The position numbers and the translations under genes were made by a program. Below the pieces are notes generated by a model. It had not been told where the DNA came from. It did no database searches and was given only the letters and a program-made list of their open reading frames with translations. A DNA stretch of 64,000 nucleotides, taken from assembly GCA_904066235.2 (NCBI GenBank), contig CAJFCV020000001.1, forward strand, positions 12,767,291-12,831,290, given 5' to 3'. Numbering within the stretch: position 1 is the stretch's first letter; every line of letters begins with the position of its first letter. Below, piece after piece: positions 17,093 to 28,144 of this stretch. The stretch is from Bursaphelenchus xylophilus. Lineage: Eukaryota > Nematoda > Chromadorea > Rhabditida > Aphelenchoididae.

Positions 17093-17911
17093 TATACAAT
17101 TCTTCGATTCGGGTTTATAATGTTCAAATGTTCGCTGAAACGAAGTAAAATTAGCTCGAATTTTGTGAGAATCAGGGGGTTTAAAAACGCGGAAGTTATA
17201 GCACATGGTCTGGAGATTGTTTTAAAGCTTTTTCCAGACAAAAAATAATGGGAAAACAGGCTCAAACAGGCAAGATTCTGAAATCATCAGCCATGGAGAA
17301 TATAATGGACAAAAATACAGCAGATAGGTTGCTAAACTGACTAAAGAAAATTTCAAAACAGCCTTAACTGTATAAAAAACCATAAACTAAACATTAAATG
17401 CCAAAAAATTGGGAGAATTTTCATCAAAATCACACAAATCGTCTAGTGTAACATCAGACCAAAAATAAATTCCAAAAATAGAATTTCACGCACAAACAAC
17501 CTCAAGAAGAAAGTCAACATACCAATTACAAGATGATTCACTTTAAACCGTATGCCTAGCAACAGGATTTACCTTGACTCAAACGGTTACAAAAACAAAA
17601 AATTTTTGGGGGTCTAAAATAATATAAAATTGCACCAAAAACGCGGAAGTTGAAGGTTTTAGTCAGAAGACCAGTCACAGAATTATTCACAATGGCCTAA
17701 ACGAGCTTCAAGCCAGATTTGGAAGAATACTCTCACGAGAAACTAGCCTAAATTCAAGAAATAAACTTATATCCAGCCAAAAATCCACTGAAACACGCGA
17801 AACTGGCGTAGAAAGTGGCGAAATGTCCGCGGAATGTTAAAACAACATTAGCGTACAAACTCCGCCCGCTTCAACGGCGTTTGAAGCACGAAATTCGCGA
17901 GATTCGTCCAG

Positions 17912-17925
17912 AATTTTCAAGAATT
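17912..17925. promoter_or_regulatory. Heat shock element match
   Basis: GAA-TT-TTC-AA-GAA is a perfect three-unit heat-shock-factor site (alternating GAA and TTC with two-base gaps). It lies about 820 bases upstream of the hsp-110 ATG, in a block that is less AT-rich than its surroundings. HSP110 genes are commonly heat-inducible, so the position makes sense. Function is inferred from the consensus only. Confidence 0.45.
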
Positions 17926-18394
17926 CCCCTTTCGGGTCATGTGTTTTTCGCAGGTTTTCGAAATCGAGTCAAGTGTTCGACAAATTCCAGTGAATTCGCG
18001 GGAAGTTTTAGACGGATTGGGGCGGGCTGCGCCCGAACTCAAAGAACATGTGGTTTGTTTAAGAAATCTACAGTAAGCTCGTAGAATTTTTGGTTGAAAA
18101 TTGACTACATACAATCAATAAAACATTCGGAACAATTCTGTAACGAATTACATGGGAGTCACGGGTCCTCCGACATTACTTTATATCAGCAGGTAGAGGG
18201 AAGACGTTGAAAAAAAAAATATGCGTTTGTTACAACTGTTGGAGATTCCACGGATCGATTTCTAGATGCAAAATGACATATATTGCCATAATTTAACCTA
18301 ATTTTTTACGCTACTTTTTCGATTATAACAAAAAAATTTTATCTTCGGGCGCAGCTCGCGAGAAGCCCTCTGCTCGTCAAAATTATTTTTTCCT

Positions 18395-18424
18395 TTCTTG
18401 AACCTTTTGGAGCGTTCCTGAACG
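18395..18424. promoter_or_regulatory. Weaker heat-shock-element-like cluster
   Basis: TTC-TT-GAA followed about ten bases later by TTC-CT-GAA, within 100 bases upstream of the exostosin ATG. Two dimeric half-sites with imperfect spacing; could be chance. Confidence 0.25.
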
Positions 18425-18489
18425 TTTATGTTATCCATCTAACGTCTATTTATATCCGGTTCCACCATTTCGCAATAAAATTGGCATCC

Positions 18490-20849
18490 ATGCGAGAATG
18501 GCCACGTCTCCTAAGCCTCCTATTACTATACGGAAGTTTGAACTTCCTTGTGAAATCCGAACAAAATCCTCAAGGAAAACATGAAGAACAAGTGGAAAAA
18601 ATGTCAGTGAATCTTTCGAATTTCAATTTGAATAAATTTAGACGGTTTCACGAATGCACAATGGAAAAATGTTTCGACTGGAGTAGATGTCAGAAGAACA
18701 ACATGAAAGTGTATGTGTATCCGACAGAGCCAACGTCAATCGTCTCTCCGGCATACTCTAAGATCCTCAGAGTGCTCCGAGAGAGCTATTTTTATACTGA
18801 GAACCCCGAAGAAGCTTGTCTTTTTGTCTTGAGTCTGGACACAACTGATCGGGATAGGTTAAGGTGAATATTTTGATTTTTTGATGTTCATACACGACGT
18901 TTTACCGAAACTTTTGTTCTAATTTTAGTGAGAACTTTGTAAAGGATCTTCCAAGTCTGATAAGCTCTCAAAAGTTGTGGAATGAAGGGCGGAATCACGT
19001 CATTTTCAACTTGTACTATGGTACTTACCCCGATTATTCACAAAAAGATATCGGATTCGATCCCGGCTATGCTATAATGGCTTGGGCCTCCGCCAATGAA
19101 GCAGTAAGTATTTCCCCGCATTTTTGTTGATTTTTAGACCTTTCGGCATGGGTTTGACATCAGTTTTCCCTTGTTTCACACAACCCATCCATTGCGAGGA
19201 AGGCCAACTTTGATTCGAACCAAGAATCCAGCTGTTGATGATCATTTGGTTAGCTTCAAGGGCAAGAGATATGTCTATGGGATAGGTTCAACTACGCGTG
19301 ATAGTCTTTATCATCTGCATAATGGAAATTCGAGTGTGATTGTAACAACTTGTAAGCATAATACTGATTGGGAGAAGTTCAAGGACAGTCGATGTGAGGT
19401 GGACAACAAGAATTATGAGCTGTAAGGGTTTTCTATTGGGATTTCTTGTGATTTTAGGCATTTCGAGACCTCGGAGATGAAATTTTATGTTACACTTAAC
19501 TTCAGATATGATTATCAACAACTTCTGCGAACTTCATCCTTCTGCTTGACTCCCAGAGGACGTAGATTGGGCTCTTATCGATTTCTTGAAGTCCTGGCAA
19601 CAGGTTGTGTACCAGTTGTACTCTCAGATGGCTGGGTATTACCCTTTTCCGAAATCATCGATTGGAAGCAAGCGGCTATTCATACCCAAGAAGATCAAGT
19701 TTTCTTCGTAAGCATCGATTTTTGAGCTCATTATGGTTTGAAATTTAGATCACAGACGATTTGGCGCAAATCCCCACCTCTCAAATGGTCGAAATGAGTA
19801 CTTTTGGGCAATTGTTACATCACAAATTTTTTGGAAACATCGAAAAAATGGTCATTTCTTGTCTGAAAGTGAGTAAAGGGTTCGTGTTTTTGATTATGAG
19901 TTTGATTTTTAGATAATTTTCAACAGAATTTACTCCCCGCCACCGTTTTCCTTCTTCGCATCACCTAAAACAACAAATTTTACGACCTTCACGGTGCTCA
20001 TACAGTGCCATCGCAAGTACTCGAATAGATTGAATAAGATCATTGATATCATCAAGAACATGGAGAAGGTTAGAAAGGTAAGAAAGTTTTATAGGAACAT
20101 TATTTTTTTGGTAATTTTAGGTGATCGTCTTATGGCCCAAAATTCGAGGAAAGTCCCCGGAGAACACGGCATTTTCTCATCTAAATCGACCAGTCGAATT
20201 TCGAGAAATCACTGATTTTGATCAAAGGAACTATCTAGAAGTCCCTTACAACGAAATCACGGGAGATTATGTAGCTACAATCGACGAAAGGATCAGATTT
20301 TCCGAGGAGGACCTAAAAAAGTTGATGAAGAATGTGGTAAAAAGGAAAAATCGACTGGTCACTTATCATAGTGTTTTCGCAAGTGTAGGTTTTTGAATTG
20401 AGAATGTTGTGGATGATGTGCTGTTTCAGAATTTACCCAATAACACGGTCACTGTAACGGAGAAAATGGTCAGCGGAAATAAAATTGGGCTATTGCACCT
20501 AGCCGCATTCCCAAGCTCATTTCTCAAAGAATTCGAGGTATTCCCAACGAAATTGAAGCAGATCGGACAGAATGGACAGTGTTTTACTGTGTTGTTCAAT
20601 ATCATGACCAGTGATCTCACTCTAACCCAGCCGGTGACCATTGGAAATTGGAGTCTACCAGCTTTTGTAAACCTCCAGCATTACTCGACTTGCTTGAATA
20701 AGGTGGGAAATTGAATGGAAGTAGAAGCTCTGAGCTTTCGAATGAGAACAACATCTTTGGGATTGAACGGATTTATATTACTTTATGGTCTTTTTTTGCA
20801 GATCATCCGAAATGGAGACTATCACAATATGGAAATACCGGTGCTATAA
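18490..20849 (+). CDS. rib-1: Exostosin-1-like heparan sulfate glycosyltransferase
   Basis: EXT1-type proteins polymerise the heparan sulfate backbone in the Golgi as part of an EXT1/EXT2-like complex. Nine exons: 18490-18863, 18929-19103, 19138-19421, 19506-19707, 19749-19868, 19913-20077, 20121-20384, 20430-20702 and 20802-20849, about 634 residues. The N-terminus ([20 protein letters not shown]) is a signal anchor or signal peptide. Residues 55-350 are the GT47 exostosin domain: [56 protein letters not shown] and [17 protein letters not shown]. From about residue 405 a GT64-like domain follows ([26 protein letters not shown]). The DXD-type metal motif, D-E-D in human EXT1, is D-E-R here (495-497), and the domain is shorter than usual, so its second activity may be lost. 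I chose the ATG at 18490 because a TTG a few codons earlier is not a likely start. Confidence 0.9.
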
Positions 20850-21404
20850 GTTCTCTACTGCCATATCATCTCATATTCTGAACAACAATCTCATATCCTC
20901 CCATTCCACAGCTATGTTATTGATAGTTTTGCCATAATGTACATATTATACTATATTGTTATACCTATAAAATTAGACGGGTGTAAAATTGATCCCATCG
21001 GGTTTGTAATAAACAGTTTTTGTTTTTGGAGCGTATTTTTGAAGGTAAAACTAGAGTTAGAAGTTATTTTTCTAATTTTGCGGGCCTTTTTTATAACACC
21101 TAGCTTTATTCCGCGTCCCGCCACGAAAACAAGATTACGGTGAAAAGGCCCGAATTCATTTTCCACTGGAAATTTTTTCCTCAAATGTTTTTCCACCCAT
21201 TTCGCGAAGTTTTTGATCCTTTTTACATCGAGTTTTAGTTGTTACATCGAAGTTTTTGTGATCTTAGGATCAATTGATTTTTCTGGATGTTGTTCATCTC
21301 AAATTTTAGTTTTTTCTTTTGTTTTTCTCGTGTTTTTATCGAATTTTTGCTGAAGATTTGTTGTAGACAAAGTATTGAACTGTTTATTATTTCAGGTTTT
21401 TAAG
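20850..21404. other. Intergenic, exostosin to rpl-31
   Basis: Contains an AATAAA-type polyadenylation signal near 21008 for the exostosin gene. A TTTCAG at 21390-21395, nine bases before the rpl-31 ATG, fits a trans-splice acceptor. Confidence 0.5.
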
Positions 21405-22254
21405 ATGGTGGCCAAGAAGACCGACCGTAAGTCGAAGAACGCTTTGAACAAGCTGGTGACTCGTGAATACACCGTTCACTTGCACAAATACATCCACGGA
21501 ATGTAAGTTTGGTTTCCGTAGTTTCGTGTCGGCTTTTAGGTGGGGTATACAACAATTTGAGAGAGGTTGTTGGTGTTTTGTTGGATGTAGAGCAGGAATA
21601 CGTTGAGCTAGGTCAAGTAGAATATTATTTTTGATTTTTGTGCGGAATTTCTTTTTGTTTTGGTTGGCCTAAAGCAAGGAAGTGGTAGTTCAAGGGTTTT
21701 TACTGCTTCCGCGATTGTTTTAACGTTGGTATAAGCAAATTTTTTGATGCTTTTCATGGTGAATATAAATTTAATGTACAGTAGAGAAAATTGGGAGAAG
21801 GTCTCTGTTTTTTCAACCTTTGATGCTAGATATGGGATGAATGGGTATCCTTACACCTTTTAATGGCCTGATTCTTTCAGTGGATTTAAGAGAAGAGCTC
21901 CCCGCGCCATCCAAGCCATCCGTGACTTTGCCACCAAGCAGATGGGAACCACCGATGTCCGTGTTGACACCCGTGTGAACAAGTTCATCTGGAGCCAGGG
22001 AATCAAGTAAGCCCTATTTTCATTATTTTATTTCATGTTTAGATCAGTGCTGACTTCATGAATCTACTATAATATTATTTTCAACTAATTTTGTCCAAAT
22101 TTTCAGGAATGTCCCATACAGAATCCGAGTCCGTCTGTCCCGCCGCCGCAACGAAGATGAGGACAGCCAGAACAAGCTCTACACTTTGGTAACCTTCGTC
22201 CCAGTCACCAACTTCAAAAAACTCACCACCGTCAACGTGGACCAGGAAGACTAA
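21405..22254 (+). CDS. rpl-31: 60S ribosomal protein L31 (eL31)
   Basis: Structural protein of the large cytosolic ribosomal subunit, located near the peptide exit tunnel. Three exons: 21405-21502, 21881-22006 and 22107-22254, giving 123 residues, the normal eL31 length. Diagnostic segments are [51 protein letters not shown] and [20 protein letters not shown]. Both joins restore the expected family sequence (G-I-G-F-K and G-I-K-N-V). Intron 1 is 378 bp, long for the compact genes of this window. An AATAAA lies 44 bases after the stop. No repeat array interrupts this gene. Identity is certain from sequence alone. Confidence 0.98.
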
Positions 22255-22297
22255 GCGGGCGCGACTCCTTTTTTGGATCTTGTTTTTTGTTATGTTG

Positions 22298-22303
22298 AAT
22301 AAA
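22298..22303 (+). terminator. Polyadenylation signal AATAAA of rpl-31
   Basis: Canonical hexamer 44 bases downstream of the rpl-31 stop codon. Confidence 0.7.
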
Positions 22304-22749
22304 TTCCCCAAAATATAATTGTTAAAAGCTAAGCGTTGAAATTTGTCGATATTGAAAGGGTGTAATGATATGGGGAAGGGCTGTAAATGATACGTTGCAC
22401 TTTGCGAAAAATAAGGTAGTTCACACATATTTCACTCATTTTAATACCAATTTTCGCCTCATCACAGCGAACAATACGCAATTCATCAACGTTTTTTATT
22501 ACAAACCACTGTTCGCCACGCCAGATTAAATTTTCGCTAGCGGAAATTCCATGACTTTAAATTCTTTGAGGGTTTTTACGAACGCCTTGGGAACGTTAAA
22601 CCCTGGGGCTATTAAATACCGCAAAAGCAGCTAATTTTTTTATTTGCTTGTTTTCGCTACTGTTATAGCGGAAAGCGCTGTCAATTTGGGGGAGAGAATA
22701 CGGTATTGGGAATTTATTTTGGAGGGTTTTCGATCCTTATTTGCGCTGT

Positions 22750-23106
22750 CGCACTGTGCAAATTAAAATTTTTTTGTTTTTGCACTGTGCGGATTTTGTG
22801 TTTTTGCACGGTGCAAAACTAAAATTTTCGATTTTTGCACTGTGCAAATTCATTTTTTGTTTGGTTTTGCACAGTGCGATTTTTTGATTTTTGCACGGTG
22901 CAAAACTAAAATTTTCGATTTTTGCACTGTGCAAATTAAATTTTTTTTGATTTTGCACAGTGCGATTTTTTGATTTTTGCACTGTGCAAAATCCAAATTT
23001 TCGATTTTTGCACTGTGCAAATTAAATTTTTTTTGATTTTGCACAGTGCGATTTTTTGATTTTTGCACTGTGCAAAATCCAAATTTTCGATTTTTGCACG
23101 GTGCAA
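22750..23106. repeat. GCACNGTGC array, 13 copies
   Basis: Thirteen copies of the palindrome with spacings of 23-34 bp (mean close to 29), each flanked by T- or A-runs. A longer composite unit of about 85 bp (three palindromes, with AAAACTAAAATTTTCGATTT and GATTTTTTGATTTTT spacers) repeats. The stretch 22300-22749 before it has no gene. The last copy ends about 35 bases before the start codon of the next gene. Confidence 0.85.
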
Positions 23107-23141
23107 AGTGAAAATTTTCGGAGCCCGTATTTTACTTTCAG

Positions 23142-23585
23142 ATGATCCGAATCATCTTAATCTCCGCTATTCTCACCATTTCCCCCACATTTTCCTTCAA
23201 TTTCGACCGTTTCCCCATGACCAACCTGGAGATTGGGCGAAATATCGACAAATATTCGTTGTATCTCCGACCAAACGCCGTTTATCTGCGAACCGGCAAT
23301 CTTGGTCTCACCGGCGATGATGTTCGAATCCCCTCGTCAGCGAAGATCAACGAACCGTACAGTGGTCCGGCCGTGATTTACATCAAATTCGAGCGGAGGT
23401 TGGGGAAAACGGCGGTCTGGCGGTTCGTTCACACCGTTCAGAGGGAATTGGTGGACGGAAATATCATCCGAAATGGAGAATATGTGCGATTGTTGCCGGC
23501 GGAAGTGCGAACGCAACTTTTGGTGGAGCATTTGAATCATGAAAAGGAGGAAAGTGCGGAGGAAAATGATGGTGATGATGAATAA
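23142..23585 (+). CDS. Secreted protein of unknown function, 147 residues, intronless
   Basis: I do not recognise a domain. One exon. The ATG sits immediately after a TTTCAG, so with trans-splicing the untranslated leader would be only the spliced leader. Residues 1-19 (MIRIILISAILTISPTFSF) are a signal peptide. The mature part begins NFDRFPMTNLEIGRN and contains YSLYLRPNAVYLRTGNLGL and SGPAVIYIKFERRLGK, an alternating hydrophobic pattern suggesting beta strands. It ends in an acidic tail of E, N and D residues (about 132-147). There are no cysteines, so disulfides are not expected. It is the first of three adjacent plus-strand secreted-protein genes, but it does not share the module of the next two. 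Confidence 0.75.
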   Translation: MIRIILISAILTISPTFSFNFDRFPMTNLEIGRNIDKYSLYLRPNAVYLRTGNLGLTGDDVRIPSSAKINEPYSGPAVIYIKFERRLGKTAVWRFVHTVQRELVDGNIIRNGEYVRLLPAEVRTQLLVEHLNHEKEESAEENDGDDE

Positions 23586-23595
23586 TATAAAAAAA

Positions 23596-24340
23596 TTTTT
23601 GTTCTCGGATTTTCTTCAAATTTTGCAGAGAGATTCTGTATACCCTACATAGTAATTGCTGAAAATTTTGGCTCATAACTTGCAGCCAACGCCAAGATAT
23701 TCAACCATCTTGGAAGACGAGAGAGTATGGAAAATGCGGAGACGGTCGGAGAAAACACGGGGTTTTCGCCAATATCTCGGCGGATTTCGTAGGGAAAAAT
23801 ATGATTTTTTGGAAAAATGTTCTACTCGACAGTCCGAACACAATGTCAAATTTTCATTTTGAAAATCGCAAAAAAATTTTTTGAATTTTTGACAGTTGCA
23901 GTCAAAAAACCTCGATTTTTTTAACAAAATGCGAACTAAAAATTACGAATAGGTCTCAAAAAAAAATTCTGTCGAAATTGCGCATCAGTTTAATCGAAAT
24001 CTAACCGTTGAAAAACCAAGATTTGAAATTTTTTAGCTGAAAAATCGCAAAAAATTAAAAAATTTTATTGAAACTTGAAATAAAAAATTGTCAAGCTCGT
24101 TGGAAGTGTCGTGTACAATATTTCCACCAAAAGTCAGTTTTTTCCGAGTGAAATCCGCAAAGATATAGACGAAAAACTAGAATTTCTCTCGCCGTCTCCG
24201 CATTCTCCATGGTCTCTCGTTTCAAGACCATTCGAAATCTTGGCGGTTCGCTCAAAATAATGAGTCCAAATTTTCAAAAGTTTAAAAATTTGTCTTATGT
24301 AGACTGTAGGCAAAGTTTGAAGAGGATCTGAACTTTTCAC
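23596..24340. repeat. Foldback element, distant relative of the GGAAGTACTCC family
   Basis: Left part (about 23610-23830) and right part (about 24080-24340) are inverted. Both carry the GAGACGGTCGGAGA or CGCCGTCTCCGCATTCTCC block and the GATTTTCTTCAAATTTTGC or CAAAGTTTGAAGAGGATCTG block. AT-rich centre, no gene. It shares the layout of the elements at 7318 and 39330. Confidence 0.6.
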
Positions 24341-24992
24341 TTTGACGATTTACATAACTATAAGTGATATGTAGTATAATATAAATTATTGTCGAAAAAA
24401 CATACTTAATTTCCGTATTCTATGCAAATAAATATTTGAGATGCCCCAAAATTTGATTTACATTCAAAAAATCCGAAAAAATTTGAAAAATATGTCATCA
24501 TGACGGATTTTTTGGACTTTTTTAAAACGAGATTTTTTGAAAAATCGACTCTTCGAAGATGAAAAATCAAGAAAAAAATACTTTGTCATCACCGAATTGC
24601 CAATGAAAACGTATTTTTTACAATATTTTTTGCATTTTTACATCAAAATTTATATTACTTTAGCCATCTTTGTCATCATTTTCCAAAAATTATTAAATTT
24701 TCCTGACATTTACACTATAAAACCCTTGTAAATCATTGTTTAACGTCCGAAATTAGCTAATCATTTGAAAATTCATTCGATTTTTTTGGATTGCGCAATT
24801 TCAAAAAAACCCGTTTCCTGCGAATTTGCCCTGAGGGCGCAAACTAAATGACGACTGAGACCGCACTGGTCATCTCACTGGACTTGTGACCGCCTTCGCG
24901 GATGAAATTGAAAGTCCGAGGCGAAAGTTTCAGTCATCAACGAGTGATTTGTTGGGAGAAGGTGGACCTGGTGTCTAAAACAATATCCGGAG
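24341..24992. other. Intergenic, possible promoter
   Basis: AT-rich up to about 24780, including one ATGTCATCATGAC palindrome near 24494. From 24820 the sequence is less AT-rich (promoter-like), and a GTTTCAG near 24930 could accept a spliced leader for the gene starting at 24993. Confidence 0.35.
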
Positions 24993-27597
24993 ATGTATTT
25001 GACCCTAAGATTGCGGCTATTTTTGGGTACGGTGGCGATTATTGTGGGTGTGGTGTGCTCTGGGAGACATTTTGAGGAGAGAGAGCCGTTGGCGACGTTG
25101 CATACGGAGCGATGTAAGTTTTACGGGGTCTTGACTACTTTTTACTGTAATATCACTCTACTGAAAAAAACATTTATAAGAAATTCTGTTACTACAAGTC
25201 TTACTAGACCCTCTAGGATACATTTCAGCCATATCCGGGGGAAAAATCTTCAAAAAATTTGAATTTCCCGCCAATTTTGGCATTCTGTTATAAGCGTTCA
25301 AAAGTGACGGGAAGGGATTCAATTAAGTGGCAAATGGTCTGAAACCACTATAAATGCCAAATTTGTATATAAAAATTGCTTTTCAGATGTCGAATTATAT
25401 TATCCATGACAAATTTGATAAAGAAATCTTAAATTTTGAGATTTTTCTCGGGAAAAAAGTGAATTATTTACGCGTCATGACCAGCAGCGTATTTTACTAT
25501 CCTTAAGAATTTATTTTACCCCTAAATTACTGTATTTTACCCAATTTTTTCCCCAAAAAATCTCAAATTTTCAGCTGTCCGTCGGATCGAAAAAATCGGA
25601 AATGCCCTTGTTACCGAACTAACCCTCGAAGAGTTCTTCGACAAGCACTATCCAACTCCTCAAGTCGACGTGGAGACGCTGGTGATCCCGGTTCATGGGA
25701 TTTATGATACCAATCTACCGCCTGAGGCATTCTACGAAAAATGCCTGGAAAATGTGCGAAGAGCGTGGCCACATGTAAAACTGATCCATTTACAGGGCGG
25801 AGAGTACATTTACTACCCGGATAATTCGGTAGGTCCAGAAAAAATTTTGGAAAATTGGAAAATTGGAAAAAATTTTGAGGAAAAGCCCAAAAAATTTTTG
25901 CTTTGAAAGTACGCAAAATCATCTAAAACATGAAAAAATTTATCTCTGGCTTCATAACAGTCCTGTGTACATCACAAACATTGTCGAAAAAAGTGATTTT
26001 TTTTGAAGAAATCTTTGGAAAATCACAAAATTCGAAGAAAAAATCTAAAAATTTCGTTTTCAAACGACTAAATTGGACTTAAAAAATATAAAAATTAATT
26101 TTCAGGACTCCCCAGACGTCCTCGTCCCCGAGGCCAAGCATTTGAAGAGATTGTTTGCCTCGATTATCACTCCATTGAGAAGAAAGTCGATCAGAGTCGG
26201 GCAATGCGACTTCTTGGACCATTTGATCTTCGAAAAAGACGTGAGTTGGTAAAATACGCAACGAGTACCTTCCATTTTTTATAGAAAATTGATTCCAATT
26301 TAATCTGCACAGTGCAGCAAAACTTGAATTTTTGAGTGCACGGTGCGACATTTTATTTCTGACTGCACTGTGCAGAAAGTCAATTTTTTGCACAGTGCGA
26401 AATATTTTTTTTCATCGCACAGTGCAACTTTTGATTGGCAATGCACCGTGCAAAAGCTTCATTTTTTGCCTCCGATTTAATTCGCACAGTGCGGAAAAAC
26501 TTGAATTTTTGAGTGCAAAATTTTTTCTTCTGTTGCACTCCGCAAAAAGCGAATTTTAACCGCACCGTGCAAAACATTCATTTGTTGTCGCACGGTGCGA
26601 AATTTTATTTCCGATTGCACTGTGCAAAATTTAGCCTTTTTTGCACGGTGCGAACTTATATTTTTTCATCGCACAGTGCAAATTTTTATTTCCATTTCAC
26701 AGTGCAGCTCAAATTTTTTCCGCACGGTGCAAAACCTAGCTTATTTTGCACGGTGCAAAAAATCCGATTACATCGCACTGTGCGGTCAAATTAAAAATCT
26801 GCACGGTGCAAAATATTTTTTTTCATCGCACAGTGCAAATTTTGATTTCGAATGCACTGTGCAGCTCAAATTTTTATCGCACCGTGCAAAATTTATTTTT
26901 CTTTGCACTGTGCAAAATAACTTTTTTCATCGCAAGCCAAATTTTATTTCCAATTGCACAGTGCAAAAAATCAATTTTTTGCACGGTGCAAACTTATTTT
27001 TTTATCGCACAGTGCATATTTTTATTTCCATTGCACAGTGCAAGAAGCGAATTTTTATCGCACCGTGCAAAATCTAGCTTATCTTGCACTGTGCAAAAAA
27101 TTCGTTTTTTTGGCGCACAGTGCAAAAAATCCGATTACATCGCACTGTGCGGTCAAAATAAAAATTTGCACAGTGCAAATTTCCATAATTAAAAAATCGA
27201 AAAAACCTTGTATTAAAATCGATTTCAGATTTACATGAGTGAGGTGTTGGGTGAGCTTTTGGCCGCCAAAGTGTTCGAAAAGGACCTGATCAAGGCCGAT
27301 GTTGATGTGGCCATCCAAGTTCATGGCGTGAAATGCGTCGTAACCTTCGACTTCAACACCATGGAGTTGTTCCGGCTGAATGAGAATGTGCAAAAATTGA
27401 TGCCCTCGCTGGGAGCGCCCACTTCCACGCGCTGGAATTACGGTCATCGGCGCTTCGACGCCGACTTGCCGCAGCGTTGCATCAAGGCCTCGAAAGGCAA
27501 CTCCTCCTCGCTCTGTGTGCCGAACACCGATCGCCGAGTGGATGTGCAAAGTCAGGTGGAGGGCAATCACTTCCTTTGCTGCGACTTTTGGGCCTGA
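24993..27597 (+). CDS. Secreted protein with one A-B-C module, 292 residues, unknown family
   Basis: I do not recognise the family. Four exons: 24993-25113, 25575-25828, 26106-26240 and 27229-27597. Residues 1-24 (MYLTLRLRLFLGTVAIIVGV...) are a signal peptide. Exon 2 carries segment A: LTLEEFFDKHY, AFYEKCLENVRRAWPHVKLI, LQGGEYIYYP. Exon 3 is segment B, 45 residues, helical, ending FLDHLIFEKD. Exon 4 starts with segment C (YMSEVLGELLAAKVFEKDLI, VHGVKCVVTFDFNTMELFRL) and continues with a tail of its own containing four cysteines (RC, LC, LCC) and ending CCDFWA. The next gene has two A-B-C modules with introns at the same places in phase 0, so the two are tandem paralogues. Intron 3 (988 bp) is filled with a GCACNGTGC array. 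An AATAAA lies at 27703. Confidence 0.85.
26309..27176. repeat. GCACNGTGC array in intron 3, about 30 copies
   Basis: About thirty palindromes at 23-35 bp intervals, in all four centre variants, separated by T- and A-runs and ATTTTTATTTCC-like spacers. Composite units of several palindromes repeat within it. The array runs from 69 bases after the exon 3 donor to 50 bases before the exon 4 acceptor. Confidence 0.85.
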
Positions 27598-28071
27598 ATC
27601 GAGCCGAGTTGGCTAGTGCAATATAATCTTTTCGATATTACACTTGATTTTTGGGTGTTTTTTTGGGAATTTTGATGCTGTAATAAGAGTTTATTGATTG
27701 GTAATAAAGTAATACGAAAAATGTCGGATTTTTGGATAGATAAGAGTGATTTTTAAGTGAAAAAATATAAAAAAATTGATAAAAGTCATCTAAAATAATG
27801 TGAATTTTTTGATGTATAACCAATAATTTCTCTTCCAATTATTCGGAAATGGTCTGAAATTTGACGTAAAATACGAGATCCATACAATTATCATCAAATT
27901 TGCATAGAAAATCGACAAATTATCCAAAAAAAGAGGATTTTTTGCAAAAAATCGAATAAAATTGTAAATTAGAAGTATCTTTGTGGCCGAGCATTGTTGC
28001 TACTGCTGCGACAGAGTTTGTTACACCATCCTCTCTTATATAAATAAAGAAAAACGGTCGAAAACTTGGTC
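27598..28071. other. 3' flank, polyadenylation signal, no gene
   Basis: AATAAA at 27703-27708 serves the gene ending at 27597. The rest is AT-rich with no feature. Confidence 0.4.
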
Positions 28072-28144
28072 AGCAGCGAGTGGTTTCGATCCACTGACTT
28101 TCAGGGTCGGCAACCCCGACGCGCTTCCACTGCGCCACGCTGCT
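28072..28144 (-). tRNA. Initiator-like tRNA with a GCC anticodon and six-pair anticodon stem
   Basis: Read on the minus strand, AGCAGCG pairs perfectly with CGCTGCT to form the acceptor stem, starting with the A1-U72 pair typical of eukaryotic initiator tRNA. The D stem is GCGC/GCGC with an AGTGGAA loop, and the T arm is AGTGG-ATCGAAA-CCACT, with the A54 and A60 loop of initiators. The anticodon arm is two bases longer than in the initiator. TCGGGG pairs with CCCTGA (one G-U) around the loop TTGCCGA, which has U33 and a GCC (glycine) anticodon. T-runs at 28064-28061 and 28054-28050 could end RNA polymerase III transcription. Box A (GTGGCGCAGTGG) and box B (GGATCGAAACC) are present. It may be a functional deviant tRNA or a pseudogene; tRNA-scanning software and small-RNA reads would decide. 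Confidence 0.55.

Larger units (their letters stand above)
17093..18489. other. Divergent intergenic region between hsp-110 and the exostosin gene
   Basis: About 1.4 kb shared by two divergently transcribed genes. The part nearest hsp-110 is AT-rich and holds a TTTCAG acceptor (minus strand, 17136-17135). The block at 17800-18060 is less AT-rich, contains a GGGCGGGCTGCGCCC hairpin and the heat-shock-element match described separately, and could be the real hsp-110 promoter. Confidence 0.45.

Noticed and set aside
19458..19505. Earlier acceptor for exostosin exon 4 that adds about 16 residues
   Set aside because: In frame, but the acceptor at 19505 gives a continuous match to the exostosin domain (E-L-Y-D-Y) while the earlier one inserts non-family sequence.
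22750..23106. CRISPR-like array
   Set aside because: Repeats are only 9 bp, palindromic, with low-complexity spacers of variable length, in a eukaryotic genome.
23337..23676. Minus-strand frames opposite the 147-residue secreted gene
   Set aside because: Antisense shadows; the plus frame has a signal peptide and an acceptor directly at its ATG.
26513..27238. Long overlapping frames rich in Cys, His and Lys in the intron array, looking like repetitive Cys-rich secreted peptides
   Set aside because: They arise because GCACNGTGC and its spacers lack stops in several frames on both strands; they lie inside an intron with intact flanking splice sites.
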